A stretch of DNA of 64,000 nucleotides, taken from positions 2,335,501-2,399,500 of the forward strand of contig NZ_CP121017.1 of NCBI RefSeq assembly GCF_041468085.1. The letters run 5' to 3'. The translations under genes and the position numbers were made by a program. This document shows positions 10,193-16,959 of this stretch, in pieces (the first letter of the stretch is position 1; every line of letters begins with the position of its first letter). The DNA is from Tistrella mobilis (lineage in GTDB: Bacteria > Pseudomonadota > Alphaproteobacteria > Tistrellales > Tistrellaceae). The notes under the pieces are model-generated. The model was given only the letters and a program-made list of their open reading frames with translations, searched no databases and was not told the DNA's origin.

Positions 10193-11187
10193 GCGGCCAC
10201 TCCGAAATCTGCCGGAAGATCGCCCAGCGCAAGGCGATCGAGCACGGCACGTACGTCGTCCGGCTGCTCGGCACGGACAAGACGGTCGCGTATCGTCCGG
10301 CCGGCACCGGCAACGGCCGCATAGGCGTCGAGATGCTTGCGGACCACCCGGCGGCCATGCGCCTCGCCATAATGGTCGAGCGCCAGATCATAATGCTGCC
10401 GGGCAAGTGCCCAGATCGCCCCCGCATCCGGCACGGTGGCGGTCAGGCCGGCCAGCGCCGCCATCACCAGTGCCGGCAGCCAGGGCCGCCCCATGGCGGC
10501 GCGACCGATCATCACCCCGTCTGCCCCGGTCAGGTCCAGAAGCCGTCGCGCATCGGCAGGGCTTGCGACATCGCCATTGGCGATCAGAGGCACACGGACC
10601 CGCCGCCGCACCGCCGCAATGCCCGCGGGATCGGCGGATCCCCGGTAGAGCTGGGCACGTGTACGGCCATGCACGGTGATCATCGCCACGCCGGTCTGTT
10701 CAAGCCGTGCAGCCAGATCGGGCGCCGAGAGTTCACCTTCGGCCCAGCCCAGCCGCATCTTGACGGTGACCGGCACCGGGCCCGCCGCGCGGATCACCGC
10801 CCGCACGATTGCCTCGGCACGCTCAGGCTCACGCATCAGCGCGGCGCCACAGGCGCCACTGGTCACCTTCTTCGCCGGACAGCCCATGTTGACATCGATC
10901 CACGCCGCTCCCGCCTCAACCGCCTTTTCCGCCGCCTCGGCCATCAGTCCCGGCTCGCGCCCGGCCAGCTGGACGGCGACCGGCCCCGGCTCACCGGCAA
11001 GATCGATCATGGACAAGGTACGGCTGCGTCCTTCCACCAGCGTACCGCCGGCAATCATCTCCGAGACCGTCGCCGACACGCCAAACCGGCGCACCATCGC
11101 CCGGAACGGGCGGTCGGTGACGCCGGCCATGGGCGCCAGAAGCACCGGAGGCAAAGATGTGTCGGGCGAGAAAAGCCGGTCGATCAT
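10189..11187 (-). CDS. dusB: tRNA-dihydrouridine synthase DusB (NifR3)
   Basis: FMN-dependent enzyme that reduces uridines in the D-loop of tRNA. The 332-residue protein begins MIDRLFSPDTSLPPVLLAPMAGVTDRPFR and has the catalytic region DVNMGCPAKKV and the phosphate-binding loop GADGVMIGRAAMG. The ATG at 11185-11187 is preferred because AGGAA lies just upstream; ATGs at 11202 and 11232 have no ribosome binding site. It is the first gene of the dusB-ntrB-ntrC operon and probably of the whole minus-strand run to hflX. Confidence 0.93.
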   Translation of the reverse strand: MIDRLFSPDTSLPPVLLAPMAGVTDRPFRAMVRRFGVSATVSEMIAGGTLVEGRSRTLSMIDLAGEPGPVAVQLAGREPGLMAEAAEKAVEAGAAWIDVNMGCPAKKVTSGACGAALMREPERAEAIVRAVIRAAGPVPVTVKMRLGWAEGELSAPDLAARLEQTGVAMITVHGRTRAQLYRGSADPAGIAAVRRRVRVPLIANGDVASPADARRLLDLTGADGVMIGRAAMGRPWLPALVMAALAGLTATVPDAGAIWALARQHYDLALDHYGEAHGRRVVRKHLDAYAAVAGAGRTIRDRLVRAEQPDDVRAVLDRLALGDLPADFGVAA

Positions 11188-11374
11188 CGGGTTCCTGGTC
11201 ATGGGCTGGGCAATTGCCCGAGCTGAGTGCATAAAGTTTAGGCGAAGTGTATTGAGCCGGCCCGCGCCGTGCAAGCGTCGGCCGCGCTTGCAACCACCGG
11301 CCAGCCCCGGTATCGAAAGACACTGCAGTGTTTCGAAGCCCCGGACCGCCCTGCCCGACCAGGAGATGCGCCAG
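11188..11374. promoter_or_regulatory. Divergent control region between dusB-ntr and ispDF
   Basis: A 187-nt region between two divergent operons. It holds a perfect 8-bp inverted repeat (TGCAAGCG 11270-11277, CGCTTGCA 11285-11292, 7-nt spacer) and a 12-bp palindrome ACACTGCAGTGT at 11320-11331. Neither matches a consensus I recognise. Either could be an operator for the ntr operon or for ispDF. Confidence 0.4.
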
Positions 11375-12622
11375 ATGATCCCGACCCGGCCGCAGCCATC
11401 CGACGATCCCGCCGGCGATGTTCCGCCGCGCGGCCGTGCGGCGGCTCTGATCGTCGCGGCCGGACGCGGCCGGCGGTTCGGCGGCGGTGTTCCCAAGCAG
11501 TATCAGACGCTTGGTGGACGCGCCATGCTCGCCCACGCCGCGGCGGCCTTTCTGGCCCATCCGCGAATCGACCTCGTTCAGATCGTGATCGGCCCAGATG
11601 ACCAGGAACTTCACGACCGGGCACTTGCCGGGCTGGAGGTGGCACCGCCGGTGATCGGCGGTGCGGAGCGACAGGATTCAGTGCGGCTTGGCCTGGAAGC
11701 ACTGGCGGCACGCGGTGACATCGATCTCGTGCTGGTCCACGACGCCGCCCGCCCTTTCCTCCCGGCTGCGATGATCGACCGGGTACTGGATGCCCTTGCC
11801 GATGCGCCGGCAGCCCTGCCGGCACTTGCCGTCACCGATACGCTGAAGCGCGGCGAGGCGATGACGGTCGCCGGCACCGTGCCCCGCGACGGGCTCTGGC
11901 GGGCACAAACCCCCCAGGGTGCGCAACTGAACCTGCTGCTTGCTGCCCATCGCGCCGCGGTCGGGCACGCGCTCACCGACGATGCTGCCGTGATGGAGGC
12001 AGCCGGTCATGCCGTCCGACTGGTCGACGGCGACGAAGCCGCCTTCAAGATCACCACGACCGCGGATCTGAACCGGGCCCGGCAGTTGCTGACGCAGCGC
12101 GGCCTAGGGGTCCCCCTCCTCCCCGCCACGGGCAGCGGCTTCGATGTCCATGCCTTCGGCCCTGGCGACCATGTCTGGCTCTGCGGCGTGAAGGTACCGC
12201 ATGATCAGGGTCTGTCCGGGCATTCCGATGCCGATGTCGCCCTGCATGCCCTGACCGATGCGGTGCTGGGCGCCGTTGCCGCAGACGATATCGGCCGCCA
12301 TTTCCCGCCAACGGACGAGCGCTGGCGCGGTGCCGCTTCCGATCGTTTCCTGATCCACGCCCTGGCCCTTATGGGTGCGATGGGGGGCCGTCTGGTTCAT
12401 TGCGACGTCACCATCATCGGCGAGCGGCCGAAGGTCGGCCCTCATCGCGAAGCCATGCGCCGACGTCTTGCAGATCTTACCGGCCTGCCGCCGGCGCGGA
12501 TCGGGGTCAAGGCCACAACTACGGAGCAACTGGGTTTCACCGGCCGCCGCGAGGGGCTGGCTGCCATGGCGACCGCCACCGTCCTGCTCCCCGATCTCTC
12601 CGTTCCGGAGCCGGTGGTTTGA
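11375..12622 (+). CDS. ispDF: Bifunctional IspD/IspF (MEP isoprenoid pathway)
   Basis: Fusion of 2-C-methyl-D-erythritol 4-phosphate cytidylyltransferase and 2-C-methyl-D-erythritol 2,4-cyclodiphosphate synthase, common in alphaproteobacteria. Of 415 residues, the first ~230 form IspD (nucleotide-binding loop AAGRGRRFGGGVPKQY, VHDAARPF) and the rest IspF (metal ligands in GFDVHAF, SGHSDADVALHALTDA). The ATG at 11375 is selected because AGGAG at 11361-11365 is 9 nt upstream; the ATG at 11366 abuts that site. The open frame extends further upstream without family similarity. Confidence 0.95.
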   Translation: MIPTRPQPSDDPAGDVPPRGRAAALIVAAGRGRRFGGGVPKQYQTLGGRAMLAHAAAAFLAHPRIDLVQIVIGPDDQELHDRALAGLEVAPPVIGGAERQDSVRLGLEALAARGDIDLVLVHDAARPFLPAAMIDRVLDALADAPAALPALAVTDTLKRGEAMTVAGTVPRDGLWRAQTPQGAQLNLLLAAHRAAVGHALTDDAAVMEAAGHAVRLVDGDEAAFKITTTADLNRARQLLTQRGLGVPLLPATGSGFDVHAFGPGDHVWLCGVKVPHDQGLSGHSDADVALHALTDAVLGAVAADDIGRHFPPTDERWRGAASDRFLIHALALMGAMGGRLVHCDVTIIGERPKVGPHREAMRRRLADLTGLPPARIGVKATTTEQLGFTGRREGLAAMATATVLLPDLSVPEPVV

Positions 12623-13140
12623 GCCCCCGCCGCCATCGCGAGCATCTGCCGGCCCATCATCCGGCAGAACTGATCGCGACCGTGCTCGGCAGCGGCAATG
12701 CGCCTCGCGCGCCCGGTACCGTCGGCACCGCCGCCGCACTGGTCATCGGCATTCCGGTCGCCTGGGCCGGCGGCGCACCGGCACTGCTGATCGGCGCCCT
12801 GCTGGCGGTGATCGCCGGCTGGTGGGCCATCCGCCTGGTCACCGCCCATGATGGTATCCACGATCCCGGTCGGGTGGTCATCGACGAACTGGCCGGTCTC
12901 TGGATCACGCTGGCGGCCCTCGCTCCTCTCGGACGGCTGGGCGACTGGCACTGGTGGCTCGCGGCCTTCCTGGCCTTTCGTGTCTTCGACATCGCCAAGC
13001 CCTTTCCGGTAGGATGGGCCGACCGCCATGTGCGCGGCGCATCGGGCGTGATCCTCGACGACCTGATCGCCGGGGTCTATGCCATCCTGCTGCTTGTCGC
13101 TCTGGCCTCCGGCCTCGACATGGCCGGCCTCGCCCTCTGA
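12619..13140 (+). CDS. pgpA: Phosphatidylglycerophosphatase A
   Basis: Membrane enzyme that dephosphorylates phosphatidylglycerophosphate to phosphatidylglycerol. The 173-residue protein has the PgpA signatures GSGNAPRAPGTVGT, HDPGRVVIDELAG and FDIAKPFPVGWADR, with hydrophobic helices around 50-75, 105-130 and 150-170. The start is a TTG at 12619 overlapping the ispDF stop (TTGA), with GGAG at 12607-12610 eight nt upstream; no ATG is available in the right place. The overlap implies translational coupling to ispDF. Confidence 0.9.
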   Translation: MSPRRHREHLPAHHPAELIATVLGSGNAPRAPGTVGTAAALVIGIPVAWAGGAPALLIGALLAVIAGWWAIRLVTAHDGIHDPGRVVIDELAGLWITLAALAPLGRLGDWHWWLAAFLAFRVFDIAKPFPVGWADRHVRGASGVILDDLIAGVYAILLLVALASGLDMAGLAL

Positions 13141-13160
13141 CTGCCCCGGAGCCCCCGCCA

Positions 13161-13652
13161 ATGCCCACCGACAGCCTGATCGAAACCGCAGAGCTCGTTC
13201 TGTCCCGCGCACGGGACCGCGGCCTGAAGATCGCCACCGTCGAGAGCTGCACCGGCGGGCTGGTTGCCGGCACGCTGACTGCCGTAGCAGGCTCTTCAGA
13301 CGTGGTGGATCGTGGTTTCGTGACCTACTCCAACCAGGCGAAGACCGAGATGGTCGGCGTGCCGGCAGCGCTGATCGAGGCCGAGGGCGCCGTCAGCCGG
13401 CCCGTGGCCGAAGCCATGGCGACCGGCGGCATCGCCCGGTCGCTGGCCGATCTGGCCGTGTCCATCACCGGCATCGCCGGGCCGGGCGGTGCGACACCGA
13501 CCAAGCCCGTCGGCCTGGTTTATCTCGCCTGCGCGCGTCGCGGCGGCACCGTCATCCATCGCCGGCATGTTTTTCCGGGTGACCGGCAGGCCGTGCGGGC
13601 GCAGAGCGTGGCCGCAGCGCTGGACATGCTGCTCGACGCCCTGGCGGACTGA
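13161..13652 (+). CDS. pncC: CinA C-terminal family protein (NMN amidohydrolase PncC)
   Basis: Stand-alone CinA C-terminal domain, 163 residues, the size of nicotinamide-nucleotide amidohydrolases that convert NMN to NaMN in the pyridine nucleotide cycle. Diagnostic blocks are VESCTGGLVAGTLT (catalytic Ser region), FVTYSNQAK and ITGIAGPGG. The start has GGAG at 13148-13151. It follows pgpA by 20 nt and ends the ispDF-pgpA-pncC run, convergent with the ECF41 gene 38 nt away. Confidence 0.88.
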   Translation: MPTDSLIETAELVLSRARDRGLKIATVESCTGGLVAGTLTAVAGSSDVVDRGFVTYSNQAKTEMVGVPAALIEAEGAVSRPVAEAMATGGIARSLADLAVSITGIAGPGGATPTKPVGLVYLACARRGGTVIHRRHVFPGDRQAVRAQSVAAALDMLLDALAD

Positions 13653-13690
13653 AGATCTGGCGGACTGAAAGTCCGGCGGGCCGATCGGGA

Positions 13691-14665
13691 TCAGTCGCGC
13701 CCGTCGAACAGGCGGCGCGCGGCGCCCAGCTTGTCGGGGTTGCGCATCGTCAGGATGGCGCCCACCCGCCCCTGCCCGTCGGGCACCAGGGCGCTGACGC
13801 TCATACTACCGTCGGGGAAGCCCTGGATGAACCCGGGCGCACCGTTGACCAGGGCCAGCCGCACGCTGCGGGCCGGGTTCTTGCGGGTGATCGAAAGCAG
13901 GAGCCGCACCACCTTGTCGACACCACGAATCGGGTTCAGCGCTGCCGACGCCTTGCCGCCGCCATCGCTTTCCAGCACGATTTCAGGAGCGAGCAGGCGC
14001 CGGAGCATGGCCTCGTCACCATCTGCCACCGCTTTCAGCACCGCCTCGGCGAGCGCGCGCGCCGCCTCTGGATCGGCATGGCTGCTGCCGGGGCTGCGGT
14101 CGAGCAGCGGATCAGCCGCCGCCGGCAGCTCCGCCCGGGCTGCCGTAAGGCGCCGACGTGCCCGAGACAGCCGCTGACGCAGCGCCACAGGTGTAATCCC
14201 AAGCGCCTCAGCCGCCTCGTCTGCCTCCATCTCCGCCACCTCGACCAGAAGCAGAGCCGCACGTTCCGAGGGCGGCACACGCTCCATCAGCCGGAGCAGC
14301 GCAAGCGACACCGTCTCGGTCGTTTCGGTTGCGCCGGTCTCAGGCGCTACGATGTCGGAGATCAGCGGCTCCGGCAGCCAGGGTCCGGGGTAGCCGGTGC
14401 GGGCCCGCCTGCGGCTGCGCAGGCGATCGAGGGCAAGCCGGGTCGCCACCGACAGCAGAAAGGCGCGCGGTTCGCGCGGCCGGCCGGCCTCACCGCCGGT
14501 TTCCGCCCGCTGCCAGCGCAGCCAGGCATCCTGCATGACGTCGTCTGCATCGGCCGAACTGCCGGTCAGGCGGTAGGCCTGCGCCCAGGCCGCCGGTGCA
14601 TGGGCGAGAAAGGCATCGGTCCGGGTTGCGGAGGTTCCCGGCATGGCGCTTGTCGTCATGCTCAT
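13691..14665 (-). CDS. ECF41-group sigma factor with C-terminal SnoaL-like domain
   Basis: Extracytoplasmic-function sigma factor of the ECF41 (SigJ-like) group, 324 residues. Region 2 (DADDVMQDAWLRWQR) and region 4 (EADEAAEALGITPVALRQRLSRARRRL) are followed by a fused regulatory domain. All three ECF41 hallmarks are visible: WLPEPL between regions 2 and 4, DGGGK in the SnoaL-like extension, and NPDKL near the end. In this group the extension replaces an anti-sigma factor. The start at 14663-14665 overlaps the stop of the upstream gene (ATGA), with GGAG 8 nt before it. Its expected promoter type is found upstream of the partner gene, suggesting autoregulation. The usual ECF41 partners (carboxymuconolactone decarboxylase, oxidoreductase or epimerase genes) are absent. 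Confidence 0.92.
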   Translation of the reverse strand: MSMTTSAMPGTSATRTDAFLAHAPAAWAQAYRLTGSSADADDVMQDAWLRWQRAETGGEAGRPREPRAFLLSVATRLALDRLRSRRRARTGYPGPWLPEPLISDIVAPETGATETTETVSLALLRLMERVPPSERAALLLVEVAEMEADEAAEALGITPVALRQRLSRARRRLTAARAELPAAADPLLDRSPGSSHADPEAARALAEAVLKAVADGDEAMLRRLLAPEIVLESDGGGKASAALNPIRGVDKVVRLLLSITRKNPARSVRLALVNGAPGFIQGFPDGSMSVSALVPDGQGRVGAILTMRNPDKLGAARRLFDGRD

Positions 14666-15126
14666 GCGCGCAGCTCCACATAAATGTCCACCCGGTCCGG
14701 CTCGGCATCCGGCCATCTGTCGAAATCGGCCCGAAAGGCACGGTTCGGCAGGGTTTGCCAGATCCTGGCCCAGCCTGCGGCCAGCGCCGCCGGCTGCGGG
14801 CCGGCGGTCTGCAGCACCAGAAAATCGGCCGCGGCCAGATCGACCCGGATCAGCCCGTCCGGCACCGCCAGACCGGGCACCAGAACCCGGCCGATGGTCA
14901 GCCGAAAGGGGGCGCAGTGGTCGCCCTGATACTGATCATAGACGGCATAGGTCGCAGCCTCGATGCAGGGCTGCCCCTCCAGCGGCCGCTCCGCAAACCA
15001 GCGCCCCCACAGGGCGCCGATCGCATCCGGATCGTTATTCGAAACAATGGCAGCAAGGCCGGTCACGGCAAAACCGCCGGAGCGGCAGCGGCTGAAGCCC
15101 GCAGGCGGCGTGGCGATGTCGGTCAT
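14662..15126 (-). CDS. GyrI/Cass2-like effector-binding domain protein
   Basis: Stand-alone small-molecule-binding protein of the GyrI-like (AraC effector-binding, Cass2-type) fold, 154 residues and without a DNA-binding domain. The pattern FAVTGLAAIVSNND, YAVYDQYQGDHCAPFRLTIG, AWARIWQ-like and RVDIYVEL blocks fit this fold; I cannot name a ligand. The start MTDIATPPAG is preferred because AAGGA lies 7 nt upstream; the longer frame begins inside the promoter. Its stop overlaps the ECF41 start by 4 nt, so the two are a translationally coupled pair behind one promoter. This suggests it either senses a ligand for, or is an effector target of, the sigma factor. Confidence 0.7.
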   Translation of the reverse strand: MTDIATPPAGFSRCRSGGFAVTGLAAIVSNNDPDAIGALWGRWFAERPLEGQPCIEAATYAVYDQYQGDHCAPFRLTIGRVLVPGLAVPDGLIRVDLAAADFLVLQTAGPQPAALAAGWARIWQTLPNRAFRADFDRWPDAEPDRVDIYVELRA

Positions 15127-15161
15127 CGGATCGTCCTTCGACAGGGAGACGCTGCCGGAAA

Positions 15162-15188
15162 GACGCCCACCCCGGACATCCTGTGACA
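15162..15188 (-). promoter_or_regulatory. ECF41-type promoter
   Basis: On the minus strand the sequence reads TGTCACA, 16 nt, then CGTC: the -35 element is at 15182-15188 and the -10 element at 15162-15165. This is the target motif reported for ECF41 sigma factors. It lies 36 nt upstream of the effector-binding gene and points at the effector gene and the ECF41 gene, which is the arrangement expected for autoregulation. Confidence 0.75.
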
Positions 15189-15208
15189 TCCCCGATCGCG
15201 ATGTCACA
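15182..15208. promoter_or_regulatory. Inverted repeat overlapping the ECF41 -35 element
   Basis: Perfect 9-bp arms TGTGACATC (15182-15190) and GATGTCACA (15200-15208) with a 9-nt spacer. The left arm contains the ECF41 -35 element on the minus strand. The right arm presents a second TGTCACA on the plus strand but no CGTC follows at N16. It may be an operator for a dimeric regulator at this promoter. Confidence 0.5.
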
Positions 15209-15261
15209 CCTAAAAATCGAGAGGCCGGGGAGAAAGGGAAGTCGGTGAGGAAGGGCCGGGA

Positions 15262-15762
15262 TCAGGGCTCGGCGGGGCGCGGCGCCTGACCGCGATGCAG
15301 ATGCTCGCGGCCATAAAGATCGGCGGCCCGGGCCTCGAAAGCCTTGACCATGCGCCGGGTGGCCTCGCCGAACAGTGCGCCCATCACATTGTCGAGCAGG
15401 CGTGAGCGGAATTTGAAATCGACTTCGAAATCGACCAGGCACCCCTCCGGATGCGGCTCGAAACACCAGCGATTGCGCAGATGTTCGAACGGCCCGGTGA
15501 CGTCGGTGACCAGTACCTCATGCGGACGCAGCAATTCGACCTTCGAGGTGAAGCGCTCGCGGATCATCTTGAAGCCGATCACCAGATCGGCCTCCATGCG
15601 TTCGCGCTTATGCCCCTCGGCATCGGCGAAGCTTTCACGCGTACGAATCCGCGAGGCAATGCACCAGGGGAGGAACTCCGGATAGCGGTCGACGGCGGCA
15701 ACGAGGTCGAAAAGCTGGTCGGGCGCGTAGGGCAGTACGCGCTTTTCGCTGAAGGACGGCAT
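15262..15762 (-). CDS. Coq10/RatA-type START-domain protein
   Basis: SRPBCC-fold protein of the Coq10/RatA family, 166 residues, thought to bind ubiquinone or related lipids in respiratory membranes; some bacterial members are annotated as ribosome association toxins. Visible family blocks are LPYAPDQLFDLVAAVDRYPEFLPWC at the start and FKFRSRLLDNVMGALFGEATRRMVKAFEARA at the end. The place next to lipA and the PDH genes is typical of alphaproteobacteria and favours the quinone role over a toxin role; no antitoxin gene is adjacent. Confidence 0.88.
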   Translation of the reverse strand: MPSFSEKRVLPYAPDQLFDLVAAVDRYPEFLPWCIASRIRTRESFADAEGHKRERMEADLVIGFKMIRERFTSKVELLRPHEVLVTDVTGPFEHLRNRWCFEPHPEGCLVDFEVDFKFRSRLLDNVMGALFGEATRRMVKAFEARAADLYGREHLHRGQAPRPAEP

Positions 15763-15813
15763 CGTCGAACGCTAACTCCGGTTGGCGAGAATCGTCTGAC
15801 ATACGGCAGCCGG

Positions 15814-15846
15814 GCAGCGGCCCCTGCTTCGTGCAGGCTCCGCTGC
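15814..15846. promoter_or_regulatory. Two-part hairpin after lipA
   Basis: GCAGCGG (15814-15820) pairs with CCGCTGC (15840-15846), enclosing CCTGC (15823-15827) and GCAGG (15833-15837). It begins 25 nt after the lipA stop. There is no T-tract, so it is a weak or factor-assisted terminator, or an mRNA end-stabilising stem. Confidence 0.45.
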
Positions 15847-15870
15847 CACCGTGCCGTGGCGGACGTCTCT

Positions 15871-16827
15871 CTATACGGTCTGAGCGGTGCCCGCTGCAAG
15901 CTGCGCCTCGCGTGCGGCCTTCAGCCGTGCGAAGTCCTTGTCCGCGTGATGCGACGAACGGGTCAGCGGGCTGGACGACACCAGCAGGAAGCCCTTGGCC
16001 CGCCCCATGGTCGCATAGGACTGGAACTCCTCGGGCGTGACGAAACGGTCGACCGGCAGATGCTTGGGCGTGGGCTGCAGATACTGGCCGATGGTCATGA
16101 AATCGACATCGGCGGCGCGCAGATCGTTCATCACCTGATGAACCTCGCCCTTGGTCTCACCAAGGCCGACCATGATGCCGGATTTGGTGAAGATCGACGG
16201 ATCGACGTCCTTCACCATCGACAGGATCTTGAGTGAGTGGAAATAGCGCGCGCCCGGCCGAACATCGGCATAGAGCCGCGGCACGGTTTCCAGATTGTGA
16301 TTGAAGACGTCGGGCCGCGCCTCGGCCACAGCCTGGAGAGCGCCCTTCTTGCGCTGAAAATCAGGGGTCAGCACCTCGATGGTGGTCTCGGGCGACATCT
16401 CGCGGATGCGGCGGATCACCTGCACGAACTGACCGGCACCGCCGTCATCGAGGTCGTCGCGATCGACCGAGGTGACCACCACATGAGCAAGCCCCATCTC
16501 GGCCACCGCTTCCGCCAGATGCGCCGGCTCGTCCGGATCGACTGCCCGGGGCATGCCGGTTGCGACATTGCAGAACCGGCAGGCGCGGGTGCAGATATCG
16601 CCCAGGATCATCACAGTGGCGTGCTTCTGGGTCCAGCACTCGCCGATATTCGGGCAGGCAGCCTCTTCGCAGACGGTGAAGAGGTTGAGGCGCCGCATGC
16701 GCTGGCGCATTTCCGCCACCTGTGGCGAGGTCGGCGCCTTGACGCGGATCCAGTCGGGCTTGCGCTGACGCTGGGCTGGCGTGGTGCTGGCTGGCGCCGT
16801 CTCGACGGGATGGATGATCACGGCCAC
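15871..16827 (-). CDS. lipA: Lipoyl synthase LipA
   Basis: Radical-SAM enzyme that inserts two sulfurs into octanoyl groups on lipoyl domains, directly serving the PDH complex encoded next door. The 318-residue protein has the auxiliary cluster motif [12 protein letters not shown], the radical-SAM motif CTRACRFC, and the C-terminal RSS (RSSHHAD) whose Ser ligates the auxiliary cluster. The start is a GTG (16825-16827), reading MAVIIHPVE, with a GGGGGA upstream. It is 132 nt downstream of lpdA on the same strand. Confidence 0.96.
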   Translation of the reverse strand: MAVIIHPVETAPASTTPAQRQRKPDWIRVKAPTSPQVAEMRQRMRRLNLFTVCEEAACPNIGECWTQKHATVMILGDICTRACRFCNVATGMPRAVDPDEPAHLAEAVAEMGLAHVVVTSVDRDDLDDGGAGQFVQVIRRIREMSPETTIEVLTPDFQRKKGALQAVAEARPDVFNHNLETVPRLYADVRPGARYFHSLKILSMVKDVDPSIFTKSGIMVGLGETKGEVHQVMNDLRAADVDFMTIGQYLQPTPKHLPVDRFVTPEEFQSYATMGRAKGFLLVSSSPLTRSSHHADKDFARLKAAREAQLAAGTAQTV

Positions 16828-16856
16828 GTGCGATGTCCCCCGGCCTGGATGGGTTG

Positions 16857-16895
16857 AGGCCCGGCCCCGACCGGTGATCGGGAGCCGGGCCTTTT
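16857..16895. promoter_or_regulatory. Strong hairpin between lpdA and lipA
   Basis: Perfect 9-bp outer stem AGGCCCGGC (16857-16865) with GCCGGGCCT (16884-16892) plus an inner stem CCCGA/TCGGG. The T-tract (TTTT) follows on the plus strand, opposite to the gene direction. On the minus strand the stem is preceded by AAAA and has no T-tract. It may attenuate read-through from the pdh operon into lipA or stop antisense transcription. Confidence 0.55.
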
Positions 16896-16959
16896 GTCGA
16901 GCATACCACAGTCGACCGCGGCACGGATGTGCCTGTCGCGGGGCTGAGGATATTTCGGA

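Noticed and set aside
13653-13690. Bidirectional terminator between pncC and the ECF41 gene
   Set aside because: Only a 5-bp stem (GGACT/AGTCC) without T-tracts; too weak to list as a feature.
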